Shown in pieces: positions 32,693 through 42,028 of a stretch of DNA of 64,000 nt; positions within the stretch are counted from its first letter, which is position 1; the number at the start of each line of letters is the position of its first letter. A program made the translations under genes and the position numbers. A model generated the notes under the pieces. The model made no database searches. It was not told the origin of the DNA and saw only the letters and a list, made by a program, of their open reading frames with translations. Source of the stretch: Comamonadaceae bacterium 2FH (lineage in GTDB: Bacteria; Pseudomonadota; Gammaproteobacteria; Burkholderiales; Burkholderiaceae_C); NCBI GenBank assembly GCA_005503335.1, contig SCMQ01000021.1, positions 1-64,000 of the forward strand, given 5' to 3'.

Positions 32693-33316
32693 ATGGAATC
32701 CGTCACCAGCGCTATCCATCGCGAGCCGTGGAACAAGGGGAAAATCGTGGGCCAAAAGTCCCCGTTCAAGGTCAAAGACATCTGGGCACTGCGTGTGCGA
32801 CTACAGATGGAGCACCGAATCCGGGAGCTTGCACTTTTCAACCTGGGTATCGACAGCAAATTGCGGGGCTGTGACCTCGTGGCGTTGAAGGTCAGAGACG
32901 TTTGCCACGGCGATCAGATGGCGACACGCGCCATCGTTATGCAACACAAAACGCAGCGGCCTGTGCAATTTGAAATCACATCAACGACACGAGATGCCCT
33001 GCAGGCATGGATCAAGCATGCGGAGCTGAAATCCGATAGCTTTTTGTTCCCAAGCAGGATCCACAGATCCCCTCATCTGGGAACACGTCAGTACGCCCGT
33101 ATCCTAGCCCACTGGGTGGATGAGCTAGGGCTGGAGCGCGCAAGCTATGGTACCCATTCGATACGAAGAACCAAGCCCACGCTGATCTATCGACGAACCA
33201 AAAACCTGCGTGCCGTTCAGTTGCTGCTTGGGCACTCCAAGCTGGAGTCGACCATCCGGTATCTCGGCATAGAGGTTGACGATGCGTTGGAGATTTCCGA
33301 GCAAACCGAAATTTGA
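32693..33316 (+). CDS. Short tyrosine recombinase (integrase catalytic domain)
   Basis: 207 residues from the ATG at 32693 behind GGGAGA. The frame is open upstream to 32618, but that part has no family likeness. Tyrosine-recombinase residues appear in order: Arg in DSKLRGCDLVALK, HSIRRTK (HxxR), LLLGHSKLE and the nucleophile Tyr in TIRYLGIEVDDA. It lacks a full N-terminal core-binding domain, so it may be a stand-alone minimal integrase or a truncated one. Its substrate is unknown. Confidence 0.8.
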   Translation: MESVTSAIHREPWNKGKIVGQKSPFKVKDIWALRVRLQMEHRIRELALFNLGIDSKLRGCDLVALKVRDVCHGDQMATRAIVMQHKTQRPVQFEITSTTRDALQAWIKHAELKSDSFLFPSRIHRSPHLGTRQYARILAHWVDELGLERASYGTHSIRRTKPTLIYRRTKNLRAVQLLLGHSKLESTIRYLGIEVDDALEISEQTEI

Positions 33317-33530
33317 AGCAAGCTTACGGTCGTGCTGCCCTTGTCATGAACTAGGCTGCACGACTTGAGCGGCTGCTTTACGGCAAAGGCGCGGAATGAC
33401 ACTCCCGGCCAATCGCGGACACTCTCCGAAGCTCGACGATCGGCTGTTTGAAACATAAAGCGGCCGTTAGGAACTCCACCTGAGCGAGCGCGACTCCCGT
33501 GGTCACTTGGGCAGTGACCAAGGGTATTTC

Positions 33531-36500
33531 GGGGTCTCCTCGTTTTCAGTGCAATAAGTGACGGTACGCAAAGCTAGCACTGGCGCGGGGGTGGTCTGGG
33601 TAGACCGTTGATTTCATTGACTTTCCTGTTCGCTTTGTAAACGGGTATGGTGGCCTCCCACTTTTGAGGTTCACGATGCAGGGTTGGCACACAACGTTTT
33701 TGGGGATGCGTGGGCTCCCCCGCGATATCAGCGACTTCGAGATGAAGGCATTTTTCACCTTCGATGGTGCCGAGCGCGACGCAATCAATGCACGCCGAGG
33801 TGATTCCCACAAGCTTGGTCTGGCGCTCCATATTGGTTTCCTGCGCATGAGTGGGCGTTTGCTCGGTGCCTTTCGGGTAATTCCAGTAGCCTTGTGGCGC
33901 CACCTTGGCAACGAGCTTGGCATTGCAGCACCAGAAGTCGCCTCGCTGAGAGCCATGTATGAACGCGGGCGCACGCTATTCGATCACCAACAAGTAGCCT
34001 GCACGGTCCTTGGATTCCAGTGGATGAGCGAGCACCAGCGCCGCTCACTGGTACGTGAACTGCGCGACGAAGTGGCGCGCTGCGCCGACCGCGATCAGCT
34101 ACTCGTGCGGGCGCGTCAATGGCTGTACAAGAACAAGCTGGTGATCGTGCACGAGCGGGCAATTCGGACACTGATTGCGGCGGCACTTGCCCAGCTTGAA
34201 GTTGAAACAGGCACCGCCATCGCCGCCAGCGTTGATCCAGCAACACTTGATCGCTGGCGAGCCTCAGTTTCAGAGCTGCGCCCAGATGGACCAACCCAGC
34301 AGAGTTGGCTATTGGCTGCACCGGCGAAACACTCAACCCGCCAAATCAGCGAGGTACTGGAGCGCATCGACCTGCTTTACACTCTGGACGTTCATAAGCA
34401 CCTGGCAGACATCCCCGATCTCATCTTGCGCCGCTACGCGCGCCGACTTGTCTCCAGGCCGCCCTCAGCCGGAGCCAAGATCAAAGAGCCAGCGCGCACC
34501 GTGGAGGTCGCATGCTTTCTTCGGTATTGCCTGTTCACCACCACAGACCAGTTGATCCTTATGGTGCAGCGCCGGATCGCCGATCTGTGGCGTCAGGCTG
34601 CCGCCGATGTCCCCGCTACCGTCAATTGGGCCGCAATGTACAAAACGCTGCTCGGCGAACTTGTTGCCTTGAGCGCGCAAGGTGCGGTGCCAGATGCTGA
34701 GTTGCGTGCCCGTCTTGAAGCCTTGATCACCGAAACCCAGAAACGCAAACCACCGAGCAGGGCCTCCCTGGTCCGCGAGGGATTGATTGATGGAATTCGC
34801 CCCGTGCGGTCGTTGCTCGTCGCCATTGCAAAGCTGCCCTGGCAGGCCACCGGCGAGCATCCTGCCATCGAGTACCTTGCCAAGCTGCAAGCTTTATATC
34901 TCAAAGGATCCAGAAAGCTGCCAGTTGAAGTGGTGGCACCAAGTCTGGGAATGATCTGGCAGGTTTCGATCTCCAGCCCAGACCGGGAACGGGCGTTTCA
35001 GGCGTTGGAGGTGGCCACCCTGTTTGCCCTGCGCCGCGCGGTGCGCAATGGCTCGGTCTGGATTGAGCACAGCCTGAGCTTTCGGGGTCGTGCGCGCTTG
35101 TTCTTCACGGACGAGCGTTGGCAGGCAGAGTCCAAGAAACACTATGCCCGTCTATCGTTACCCAGCAAGGCTGCCACTTTCTTGAAGCCTTTGCTGGCCA
35201 GAGTAACTGCCGGTGTCGATGCGGTGGCCGCTGCAGCCCGCAGTGGCGTACTGCGCGTGGATGATGAACTCCATTTGTCGCCATTGCCCGCAGAGGACGA
35301 AGACCCAGAAGTGACCAAGCTGCGCGCGGCTTTGGATCACCGCATCGGTGAGGTTCAATTGCCGGAAGTGATTCTGGCCGTTGACGCCCAGGTGCGCTTT
35401 AGCTGGATCATGCTCGGACGTGAGCCGCGCTCTACCGACGAGCTGCTGATGGTCTATGCCGGCATCATGGCCCACGGCACCAGTCTGACTGCGGTCGAAT
35501 GCGCGCGCATGATTCCGCAATTGTCTGCCACCAGCATTCGCCAGGCCATGCGCTGGGCGCGGGACGAACGGCGTCTGAGCCAGGCCTGCCAGGCTGTGCT
35601 GGAATTCATGCAGCGACACCCGATTGCCGCCACCTGGGGGCGGTCCGATTTGGCATCTTCTGACATGATGAGCATGGAGACCACCAAACGGGTGTGGCAA
35701 GCCCGGCTTGATCCTCGGCGCAACACACCTTCCATTGGAATCTACTCCCATGTAAAAGACCGGTGGGGCATCTTCCATGCGCAGCCCTTTGTGCTCAATG
35801 AGCGCCAGGCGGGCGTGGCCATTGAAGGTGTCATCCGCCAAGAAAAGCTGGAGACCAGCCAGCTTGCTGTGGATACCCATGGCTACACCGACTTTGCCAT
35901 GTCACATGCCCGTTTGCTTGGTTTTGATCTTTGCCCGCGGTTGAAGGAACTCAAACAGCGCCACCTCTTTGTGCCACGCGGCACCAAAGTGCCCGCAGAA
36001 ATCGCTGCGGTGTGCGAAGCCAATGTCGACGTCGCTTTGATCGAAAAGCATTGGGATAGTCTGGTGCACCTGGCAGCCTCGGTCATGAGCGGACATGCCA
36101 GTGCGGTGGCAGCTCTTGCGCGGTTCGGTTCTGCCGCCCAGGGCGATCCAATCTATGAGGCTGGCGTGCAATTGGGGCGGTTGCTGCGTACGGCGTTTTT
36201 GGCTGACTACTTTGTCAAGGACGCTTTCAGGAACGAGTTGCGCCGGGTGCTCAATCGGGGCGAGGCTGTTAACGCCCTCAAGCGCGCCATTTATACCGGC
36301 CGGATCAGCCCGGCGCAGGCCAAACGTGTCGATGAAATGCAGGCTGTGGCCGATGCGTTGAGCCTGATGGCCAACATCGTGATGGCGTGGAATACCTCAC
36401 AGATGCAGGCGGTCCTGGATCGCTGGTCGAACCGCCGCCAGGTCATTCCACCGGAACTGATCGGGAAGATTGCGCCCACCAGGCTGGAGAGCATCAACTT

Positions 36501-36734
36501 GCGGGGTGTGTTTCGCTTCCCGGTTGACCGCTATGCTGACCAAATCCTGCCTTCGCGGCCAAATGCATCGATAACTGGCACCAATGGATGAAACCGACCA
36601 CGGTTTGACGCCACGAATCGCAGATTTGAAAGTGAACAGGAAAGTCAATGAAATCAACGATCTACCAACACCACCTCCGCGCCAGTGCTAGCTTTTCGTA
36701 CCGTCACTTATTGCACTGAAAACGAGGAGACCCC
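33531..36734 (+). mobile_element. IS1071 copy B (Tn3 family, complete)
   Basis: 3204 bp, same orientation as copy A. I found only three base differences from A, at 34292, 34313 and 34383, all within 92 bp. Left flank ATTTC (33526-33530) equals that of copy A, and right flank AAAGT does not match. Its right end lies inside the 3' end of another Tn3-family tnpA. With copy A it brackets cluster 1 as a possible composite transposon. Confidence 0.97.
33676..36591 (+). CDS. tnpA: IS1071 transposase TnpA, copy B
   Basis: 971 residues, the same as copy A except Gln to Pro and Trp to Leu in the segment DGPTQQSWLLAAPAKH (about residues 206-215). The VDTHGYTDFAM core motif is intact and no frameshift is seen, so it should be active if copy A is. 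Confidence 0.95.
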   Translation: MQGWHTTFLGMRGLPRDISDFEMKAFFTFDGAERDAINARRGDSHKLGLALHIGFLRMSGRLLGAFRVIPVALWRHLGNELGIAAPEVASLRAMYERGRTLFDHQQVACTVLGFQWMSEHQRRSLVRELRDEVARCADRDQLLVRARQWLYKNKLVIVHERAIRTLIAAALAQLEVETGTAIAASVDPATLDRWRASVSELRPDGPTQQSWLLAAPAKHSTRQISEVLERIDLLYTLDVHKHLADIPDLILRRYARRLVSRPPSAGAKIKEPARTVEVACFLRYCLFTTTDQLILMVQRRIADLWRQAAADVPATVNWAAMYKTLLGELVALSAQGAVPDAELRARLEALITETQKRKPPSRASLVREGLIDGIRPVRSLLVAIAKLPWQATGEHPAIEYLAKLQALYLKGSRKLPVEVVAPSLGMIWQVSISSPDRERAFQALEVATLFALRRAVRNGSVWIEHSLSFRGRARLFFTDERWQAESKKHYARLSLPSKAATFLKPLLARVTAGVDAVAAAARSGVLRVDDELHLSPLPAEDEDPEVTKLRAALDHRIGEVQLPEVILAVDAQVRFSWIMLGREPRSTDELLMVYAGIMAHGTSLTAVECARMIPQLSATSIRQAMRWARDERRLSQACQAVLEFMQRHPIAATWGRSDLASSDMMSMETTKRVWQARLDPRRNTPSIGIYSHVKDRWGIFHAQPFVLNERQAGVAIEGVIRQEKLETSQLAVDTHGYTDFAMSHARLLGFDLCPRLKELKQRHLFVPRGTKVPAEIAAVCEANVDVALIEKHWDSLVHLAASVMSGHASAVAALARFGSAAQGDPIYEAGVQLGRLLRTAFLADYFVKDAFRNELRRVLNRGEAVNALKRAIYTGRISPAQAKRVDEMQAVADALSLMANIVMAWNTSQMQAVLDRWSNRRQVIPPELIGKIAPTRLESINLRGVFRFPVDRYADQILPSRPNASITGTNG

Positions 36735-39602
36735 AAAGTGCACCGGCCCGATGCGCCGAATCCAGTGGTCCTCGATGGGGTGCTTGATCGCCTTCCAGCG
36801 GTCCACGACATCCTGCATCTTCATGGTGTTCCAGGCGATCACAACGTTGGTCAGCAGGGTGTGGGACGTCGAGATGGTGCGCAGTTCATCGGCGCGGCGG
36901 CCACGCGAGACGCCCACACGCCCGTGGTACACGGCGCGCTGCAGTTGATGGATGGACTCGCCGCGGTTCAGCAGGGCGTGCATCTCGCGGCGGAACTCAG
37001 GAATGGTGAAGTAGTCGCACAGAAAGACGGTGCGCAAAAGCTTTCCCAGCTCGTCTGCGGCCGCGTGCACAGGATCCCCCCGGGCGGCGCTGCCCAGGCG
37101 GGCGATGGCTTCTGCGGCCGTGAGGCGGCCCTGGCGGATGGAGGCGATCAGGCGCAGCAGCTCCATCCAGCCGGCACGGATCTTTCGCAGCGAGACCTTG
37201 CCCACGACCAACCGCTCCAGTGATTCGGGGGGCGCGTCGCCCCAGGCCATGAACATCTTGCGCTCCGACAACTGGCGCAAGCGAACACACAGATCGAAGC
37301 CAAGCAGCTTGGCGATCGCCATGGCTGCGTTGGTGTAGCCATGGGTGTCGACGGCCAGCAGGGACAGGCGGATCTGGTCCTCACGCCGAGTGCAGTTGTG
37401 TGCTTCGACGCCATGCACCGCTGGCGCGGCCTGCCGGTCGTTGATGACGATGGGCTGGTCGTGAAACAGCGCCCAGGTGTCCAGCATGTGCACATAGATG
37501 CCCACCCCATGCTGTTTGCGGCGGTACTCCATGCGCGCCGAGTGCAGGTGCCGCGAGGTATCGAGCGTCATCGAATCGGAGGATGCCTTGTCGCCCTGGC
37601 CCCAGAGCATCGCGATCGGCATGCTCTGCTGAAAATCAATGATGCGTGTGTTGGCCTCCCGCAGGCGGCCGCTGGCCTCCAAGGCGCGCATGGCCATGGT
37701 AATCTGAGAGACTTGCAGGCCGGGGATCATGGCGCATACCCCCTTGGCGTTGTTCTCCGTCCCATGCGCGTACAGGGCGCCGTACACCGCCTTCAGCTCA
37801 CCAATATCCTTGGCCATACGGCCCAGCAGCGCTTGGCTGAAGCGGGTTTTGGCATCAATCTCAACGAGCATGTTCCCGAACTGGGCGCCGCCGATCATGT
37901 TGAACATGCTTTCGCGGGTCTTCGTGACCTGGGGTTCGACTTCAAGCGCCTGGATGGGTGCGATGCTGATGTGTCCCTGGTTGTCGATGGTGAGCGCGCC
38001 TTCCTCGACAGCTTTGGCGAGTTGGGCCAGGCCGGCGTCGACGCGCTCCAACACCCGCTCCAGGAACTTGTAGGGATCGTCGGTGAGGCTGAGCGCCCGG
38101 ATGAGCGACATGTTCTTTTGCGCCCATTCCGGCTCAGACATCAGTTGATCGGCGCGACTGCGGTGTCTGCCGCTGTGCGCCAGCCAGAGCTTTCCGCCTT
38201 TGATGGCCTTGCGCAGTGCCGTTGCTGCACTGACCTTCAGTGCAGCAAGCGCGAGCTTGCGGTCTGGGCTCTGCAACAACAGATGCCAGCCGGGGTCGGC
38301 AAAAGAAACGTCGAGTCCCTCAGGCAGGCTGGTTGCACCCCGTTTGGCCAGATCGCGCAGCAACTTGAGTTGCCTCAGCGCCTTGTCCGACGCCTCGCCT
38401 CTGATCTCCAGGATGCCCAGTGAGTTGAGGAGCGCTGAGACACGCGGTGCCTCTTCCTTCACCAGTGCTTCGCGAACCAACTGGGCACGCGTGCCTGCGA
38501 AGTCGGGCTCGTTTTGCGGCACAAGTTTGCGCATCGCGGCGACGATTTGCTCGGCGGTCAATTTCTTGTCGTAGAGGACCTCTTTGAGCTCCACCCGCTC
38601 AGCGCGTAAATCGACGGAGCTGTCGGCTTGCTTCTTGAGCACCTTGCCGGAAGCCTTGCGGTAGAGATCGGTGAGGCGTCGCGCACCCATCTCCGCAGCC
38701 AGGTCGGTCTGCTCAAGCAAAGTGACGTGCAGGAATGAGACCATCTCCAACTCGCGCTGTTCGGGGGACAGGTTCTTTGTTGCTGATGGTGTTCGATTGA
38801 CCACCTCCTGGCTGTAGGCCTTTAACCGGTTCAGCGCAATCGCCGACAGCTTCCATTCGTGGACATGCAATGCCTTCAGGCACTCGATTTTCTTGGTGAC
38901 CTCGCTCAGGGTGAGCTGGCCATGCTTGCCCGGTGGCGTTCGCAGCCAATCCAGCACGGTGTGCCCACCCGGTCCAGATCGTTTTGAGAACGTGTGCAAA
39001 AGCGCCCTGTGGATGTGCTCGCGCGGCACGCCTATGCGAATCGTTTCGAGCGCCGCATTCTCCTGGTCGGCAAATGCCGTGCGGGCCATGTCCCTGAGGT
39101 TTCGATCGCCAGGCAGCACGAGGCGGCGGTCGAAAAGCCAGTGCTCCGACTGATGCACAAGATCGTTCACCGAAACCGCAGTGGTGGCAAGCTCGCGCAG
39201 GGCATCGGCAAGCAGTGCTTTTGTGGTGTCGTCCACAACCGCGAAGCCAACGCGTTGCCGTGCCCAAAGCTGATGCTCGAAGCGGGTGGCCCGGTCCTTG
39301 TACAGCGACGTCACGGATGCGATGTCCGTCGCGCTCATGCCCAGTGTTGATGTCAGGTGCCGCAGCAGCACGGGTGGCAGGCCTGAGAGGGCATCTGGGT
39401 GTCGTCCAGTGGCGCGCAGCATTACCAGTTGAACGGCCGCGCCAAGCCGAGCTGTACCCCGGAAGCGGGGCGGGCGAAGCTCGTGGATGTCTTCAGCGCT
39501 CAGTCCAAAGCATTCTTCGACCTCGCGCCTGGACAGAGACTTGGGAAGGGTGTCGGATCCGACAAAACGCAGATAGAAGCCTGGCAAGCTGGTTCTCCCC
39601 AT
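36735..39602 (-). pseudogene. tnpA: Second Tn3-family transposase, 3' end cut by IS1071
   Basis: About 956 residues of genuine sequence, then eight codons (GVSSFSVQ) read from the IS1071 end before a stop at 36708. It starts MGRTSLPGFYLRFVGSDTLP. The catalytic region LLAVDTHGYTNAAMAIAKLLGFD is present, but the final few tens of residues and the adjoining transposon terminal repeat are gone. It is clearly distinct from the IS1071 transposase. It is probably the tnpA of the transposon whose other end lies at 55280. Activity is doubtful. Confidence 0.85.
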
Positions 39603-40081
39603 GGCCTGCGCAGTTCCAAGCCTTGTTGGAGTCTACGGAATTGTTCTCGTTGGTTCCAGAAGGTTTGAGCGAATGCGGGTTAACCCTCGGCTGCTAACCC
39701 GACTTTCCGCACCGAAATTGAGATCACCCCATCAAGTAACGCGAGCACAGCAGTCAGCCCAAGCATTGCGGATGTGGTCTACGTTAACGACAGCGTCAAG
39801 AGGCCGTCGTCATTGACTCCACCCACTTCCGCTGCTTTCCGGCAAGGCCTGGCTTTTCGCTTGCGCATAGTGTGAGCCAATTGCCAGCCTCTTATCGTCC
39901 AAACCAAAGGAAGTGGCGAACCTGGACCGTGACCGTTCATTCATACGCTGTATTTTCTCAATACACTGAATATATGGATGCTGCAGGCGCCTTCTTTCCC
40001 AGCAGTTCGCCAAACTGGAGGACGCGTTCCGTGCGGCCGAGCCAGTTGCTGCCGACGGTTTTCTGGAAGTCCATTTGTAAC
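39603..40081. other. Intergenic stretch between truncated tnpA and cluster 2
   Basis: No convincing gene. It holds an inverted repeat GGGTTA/TAACCC (about 39678-39704) and a second, TGTATT-ttctc-AATACA (39948-39964), operator-like in size. The 11-mer CATACGCTGTA at 39941-39951 also occurs inside the palindrome at 53412-53433. Confidence 0.5.
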
Positions 40082-41068
40082 CTAGCCAATGATGTTCTGA
40101 AGACTGCCAAGCTTTTCGATACGCATCTCCACAATGTCCCCTCTACTCAGACGAATGTTCGCGTCTAGCGCGGAGCCGCCAGGGAATGCCCCGCTGGTCA
40201 CCAATTGACCAGGATGCAAGGTCTGACCCTTTGAAAGATAGGACACGAGGTCGGCAAAGCTCCAGGCCATACCGGACGTGTGGTAACCGCTCACGGGTGC
40301 GCCGTTCACCTCGAATGACATCCGCAGATCGTGCGGATCCCCAACCTCGTCGGCTGTGACCAGCCAGGGGCCTAGAACATTGCTTTGGTCCGCGTCTTTT
40401 CCTTTGGTGGGGCCCAGGCCGAACGCCATTTCACGCAACTGGATTTCGCGATAACTGACGTCGTTGAAGATGGTGAAGCCCACGATGGCTTCGCGAGCCT
40501 CATCGATGGAAAGGTCTTTTCCTCCGGTGCCAATCACAGCCGCCATTTCGCACTCGACATCTGTATACGTCGCGTAGGGTGGCCTCGGTATACACGTGCC
40601 TGGACCCTCCACAGCATCGGGGTTTGCCTTGTAGTACGCGCGAAGGTCACTTCCAGGCTCAGGGAATTTGAGCATCGTGTAGCCCTTGTCGTTGCTGTCC
40701 TCGACGTGCGCGCGCCATGTGATGAAGCATGCGATGCCTGGAGGCCGCGGAATGGGCGCGAGCAAGCGCGCGCAATTCGGTGCGTGAATTACCGAAACAC
40801 CGCCACTCGTCGCCTCCTGCCCACTCTTGCGCACGTGTGCCACTGCTTCTCGAACCCACTGGATCGCCTCGGCGCCAGATCCAATCAGTTGCAACATGTC
40901 AGCTGGGACCTGGGCTTCGCCCACCCGTCGAGCGGCTGGCGAAGGCAACGTATTCTCAAGCAATGCGATACGGGCAGCTGTCGCATCGACGATGCCTTCT
41001 TCGACCACCACACCGACCCGGCGCAGCTCACCCAGAGGCGATGCAAGAGCAAAAGTGCAGAGTTTCAT
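40082..41068 (-). CDS. Fumarylacetoacetate hydrolase (FAH) family protein
   Basis: 328 residues, full FAH-like fold. The metal-binding acidic residues lie around YTDVECEMAAVIG, with FTIFNDVSYREIQ following. The N-terminus MKLCTFALASPLGELRRVGV and the C-terminal ALDANIRLSRGDIVEMRIEKLG are typical. Family members hydrolyse C-C bonds or decarboxylate/hydrate diketo or keto-enol acids in aromatic degradation. It diverges from the cupin gene. Exact substrate unknown. Confidence 0.88.
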   Translation of the reverse strand: MKLCTFALASPLGELRRVGVVVEEGIVDATAARIALLENTLPSPAARRVGEAQVPADMLQLIGSGAEAIQWVREAVAHVRKSGQEATSGGVSVIHAPNCARLLAPIPRPPGIACFITWRAHVEDSNDKGYTMLKFPEPGSDLRAYYKANPDAVEGPGTCIPRPPYATYTDVECEMAAVIGTGGKDLSIDEAREAIVGFTIFNDVSYREIQLREMAFGLGPTKGKDADQSNVLGPWLVTADEVGDPHDLRMSFEVNGAPVSGYHTSGMAWSFADLVSYLSKGQTLHPGQLVTSGAFPGGSALDANIRLSRGDIVEMRIEKLGSLQNIIG

Positions 41069-41097
41069 TAGGGATTCTCAGGGGTTTGCGTTGCGCA

Positions 41098-41121
41098 CAC
41101 AATTCATACAATCTCATTGTG
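41098..41121. promoter_or_regulatory. Inverted repeat in FAH/cupin divergent promoter
   Basis: CACAAT (41098-41103) and its complement ATTGTG (41116-41121), with 12 nt between, lie in the gap between divergent genes. It may be an operator. The regulator is not identified. Confidence 0.35.
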
Positions 41122-41176
41122 GCATATGGCTCTCGCCGCGTCACATGTTGACCACATTTCGAGGGATTGGATTTGT

Positions 41177-41950
41177 ATGGGCACTTGTATTGGCCTTGTC
41201 GAGGACGCTCGGTCCGCTGGACGTCGCATGCGATTCGATGAAGGAAACTTCCGTGGAGAGGCAGATTTTCTCTTCGAGACCTCACCGGGTGAACCGCCCG
41301 GTCCGCAAGCCCTGATTGCACGTCAGGCGGCGGGCTGGTCACTGCCCGTTCACTTTCACCTGCAGCACCAGTTCCAGGTCGTTCTGCGCGGATCAGGAAC
41401 GCTAGGGTCACATATTCTGCAGCCTGGTAGCGTGCACTACACATCGCCTCAGTCGGGCTATGGCCCTACGCGGGCTGGCGAAGAAGGACTCGACTACTTC
41501 ACGCTTCGCGTTCTCACAGAGAAAGGCGCCTGGTACTTGCCAGAGGCTCGCACGGCCATGACCCTCGGCATCTTCAAGGAACAAAAGTGGGCCTCTCTCA
41601 ACCCGGCGGCTCCTGCTCGTGGATGGCAGACGCTTCTGGAATTGCGAGAGGATGGTTTGGCCGCGTGGGCCTGCACGTCCCAAGCAGGAGAGTCTGTGGC
41701 GTGTCCAGAGAAAGATAGCGGAGGCGGTAGATTCTACGTGGTAATACGGGGCAAGTTCAGCGAAGGAACGACCGATCTACCAGAGGAATCGTGCCTGTAC
41801 TGGGCGCCGCCCGAGGCGGCTCCGCATTTGGTGACGATGGCTTCGAACTCCCTGTTGGTCGTGGTTCAGTTTCCCAGGCAAGCACGGCTCAACGAGGTTC
41901 CTGCGGAGTTGCAAGTAGCGCCTTCTCCACGCGGAAAAAAAGTCAATTAA
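41177..41950 (+). CDS. Cupin-fold protein
   Basis: 257 residues from the ATG at 41177. Alternative starts at 41117 and 41228 are possible. A single clear cupin motif is seen: LPVHFHLQHQFQVVLRGSGT with a second half around GSVHYTSP. In the usual HxHx3E pattern the Glu position is Gln here, which weakens the metal-site assignment. A second, degenerate cupin-like part may lie near FYVVIRGKFSEG. It precedes the thiolase gene by 78 nt. Function unknown: regulator-like sensor or enzyme. Confidence 0.65.
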   Translation: MGTCIGLVEDARSAGRRMRFDEGNFRGEADFLFETSPGEPPGPQALIARQAAGWSLPVHFHLQHQFQVVLRGSGTLGSHILQPGSVHYTSPQSGYGPTRAGEEGLDYFTLRVLTEKGAWYLPEARTAMTLGIFKEQKWASLNPAAPARGWQTLLELREDGLAAWACTSQAGESVACPEKDSGGGRFYVVIRGKFSEGTTDLPEESCLYWAPPEAAPHLVTMASNSLLVVVQFPRQARLNEVPAELQVAPSPRGKKVN

Positions 41951-41951
41951 C

Positions 41952-41964
41952 ACAAGTTGGTTGT
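41952..41964. promoter_or_regulatory. Operator-like palindrome ACAAGTTGGTTGT upstream of thiolase gene
   Basis: Imperfect palindrome closely matching ACAAGTAGCTTGT at 46583-46595. It lies 65 nt upstream of the thiolase start. Candidate site for the cluster 2 MarR regulator. Confidence 0.4.
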
Positions 41965-42028
41965 ATTATTTGCCGTATCAGACCTCGTCCGTCAATCCGA
42001 CGGTGAAGGTCGCCATTTGGAGTGCGCG

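Noticed and set aside
17325-36734. Proven IS1071 composite transposon around cluster 1
   Set aside because: The two direct copies bracket the cluster, but no matching 5-bp duplication is seen at the outer ends (ATTTC and AAAGT). A composite is only one possible history.
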